A DNA stretch of 15,073 bases from Streptomyces violaceorubidus (lineage in GTDB: Bacteria > Actinomycetota > Actinomycetes > Streptomycetales > Streptomycetaceae). Below, piece by piece: positions 14,839 to 15,073 of this stretch (its first letter is position 1; every line of letters begins with the position of its first letter). The stretch lies in contig NZ_JODM01000057.1 of the NCBI RefSeq assembly GCF_000717995.1, positions 1 through 15,073 on the forward strand, written 5' to 3'. The position numbers and the translations under genes are program-made. The notes below the pieces were generated by a model. That model had not been told where the DNA came from, ran no database searches, and was given only the letters and a program-made list of their open reading frames with translations.

Positions 14839-14976
14839 TGATGTTGGACACCTGGAGACTGGGACGTGAGGTTCCAGAGGAAGTAGTGCCAGGTGGGAAG
14901 CAAGAGCAACCGCAGCAGGCGGTACTCGGAGGAGTTCAAGCGCGACGCGGTCGCGCTGGTCCGCTCCTCCGGCAGG
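14839..14976 (+). mobile_element. IS3-family insertion sequence, left end, truncated
   Basis: The stretch from 14839 (TTGATGTTGGACACCTGGAG and GACTGGGACG) has the look of an IS3-family left terminal repeat, as I remember them from actinomycetes. About 50 bp later a small OrfA-like frame begins. The match to OrfA stops at about 14976, after which the bases no longer encode recognisable transposase. The element therefore seems to be cut by a deletion or another insertion. The right end is not in the window. The exact terminal repeat cannot be fixed without an alignment. Confidence 0.55.
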
Positions 14977-15073
14977 GGCCGTTGCGTGATCACGTTTCGT
15001 CCGGAGTGCCGTGCTGGCCCGTCCTTGGAGGGGACACCCCGGTTCGGGCAGGGGGCGGACGCGGTGCAGGCAC
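14893..15073 (+). pseudogene. Truncated IS3-type OrfA (transposase N-terminal HTH)
   Basis: From the GTG at 14893 the frame reads VGSKSNRSRRYSEEFKRDAV and then ALVRSSGR, the typical start of IS3-family OrfA before its helix-turn-helix. The family normally continues with a TVTEVA-like segment. Here, from 14977, it changes to GRCVITFRPE and unrelated residues. The frame stays open to the window end, so a read-through protein is possible, but it would lack the DNA-binding part. It is a broken gene and not part of the biosynthetic unit. Confidence 0.6.

Overview
This GC-rich window has strong G/C at third codon positions, GTG starts and tightly coupled genes. That points to a Streptomyces or related actinomycete chromosome. 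It holds one compact, apparently complete non-ribosomal peptide-type cluster of 12 genes (about 357-14802), lying between two pieces of mobile or degraded DNA. At the left edge (2-182) is a decayed helicase-associated (HA) domain remnant. At the right edge (14839 onward) is a truncated IS3-family element.

The cluster is divergent around a roughly 0.9 kb control region (6525-7461). Reading leftward: a stand-alone carrier protein (PCP1, 6291-6524), a Cys-nucleophile alpha/beta-hydrolase-like protein (5304-6203), a stand-alone adenylation enzyme (3585-5171) and an A-T-C NRPS (357-3479). Reading rightward: a TauD-family Fe(II)/2-oxoglutarate dioxygenase (7462-8325), an unusual radical-SAM-like protein with a CX6CX3C cysteine pattern (8336-9355), two more TauD-family dioxygenases (9570-10442, 10426-11226), a T-TE didomain (11223-12371), a second Cys-nucleophile hydrolase-like protein (12368-13225), a second stand-alone carrier protein (PCP2, 13256-13498) and an MFS exporter (13534-14802). 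A good sigma70-type promoter (TTGAGT-N17-TATGAT, minus strand) lies before PCP1, and a stem-loop follows the MFS gene.

Working model (inference): the stand-alone A enzyme loads an amino acid onto a free carrier protein. The dioxygenases and the radical-SAM-like enzyme modify it while tethered or after condensation. The two Cys-type proteins move aminoacyl groups between carriers, as CmaE and SyrC do in coronamic acid and syringomycin biosynthesis. The A-T-C protein joins its own residue to a carrier-bound partner in trans, and the T-TE releases a small, heavily oxidised peptide that the MFS protein exports. With only two A domains, a dipeptide-sized product is the simplest expectation. I do not recognise a known product for this gene set. 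The radical-SAM-like enzyme and the paired Cys-type shuttles are its most distinctive parts.

No tRNA, rRNA or CRISPR array is seen. No regulator, MbtH-like protein or phosphopantetheinyl transferase is present.
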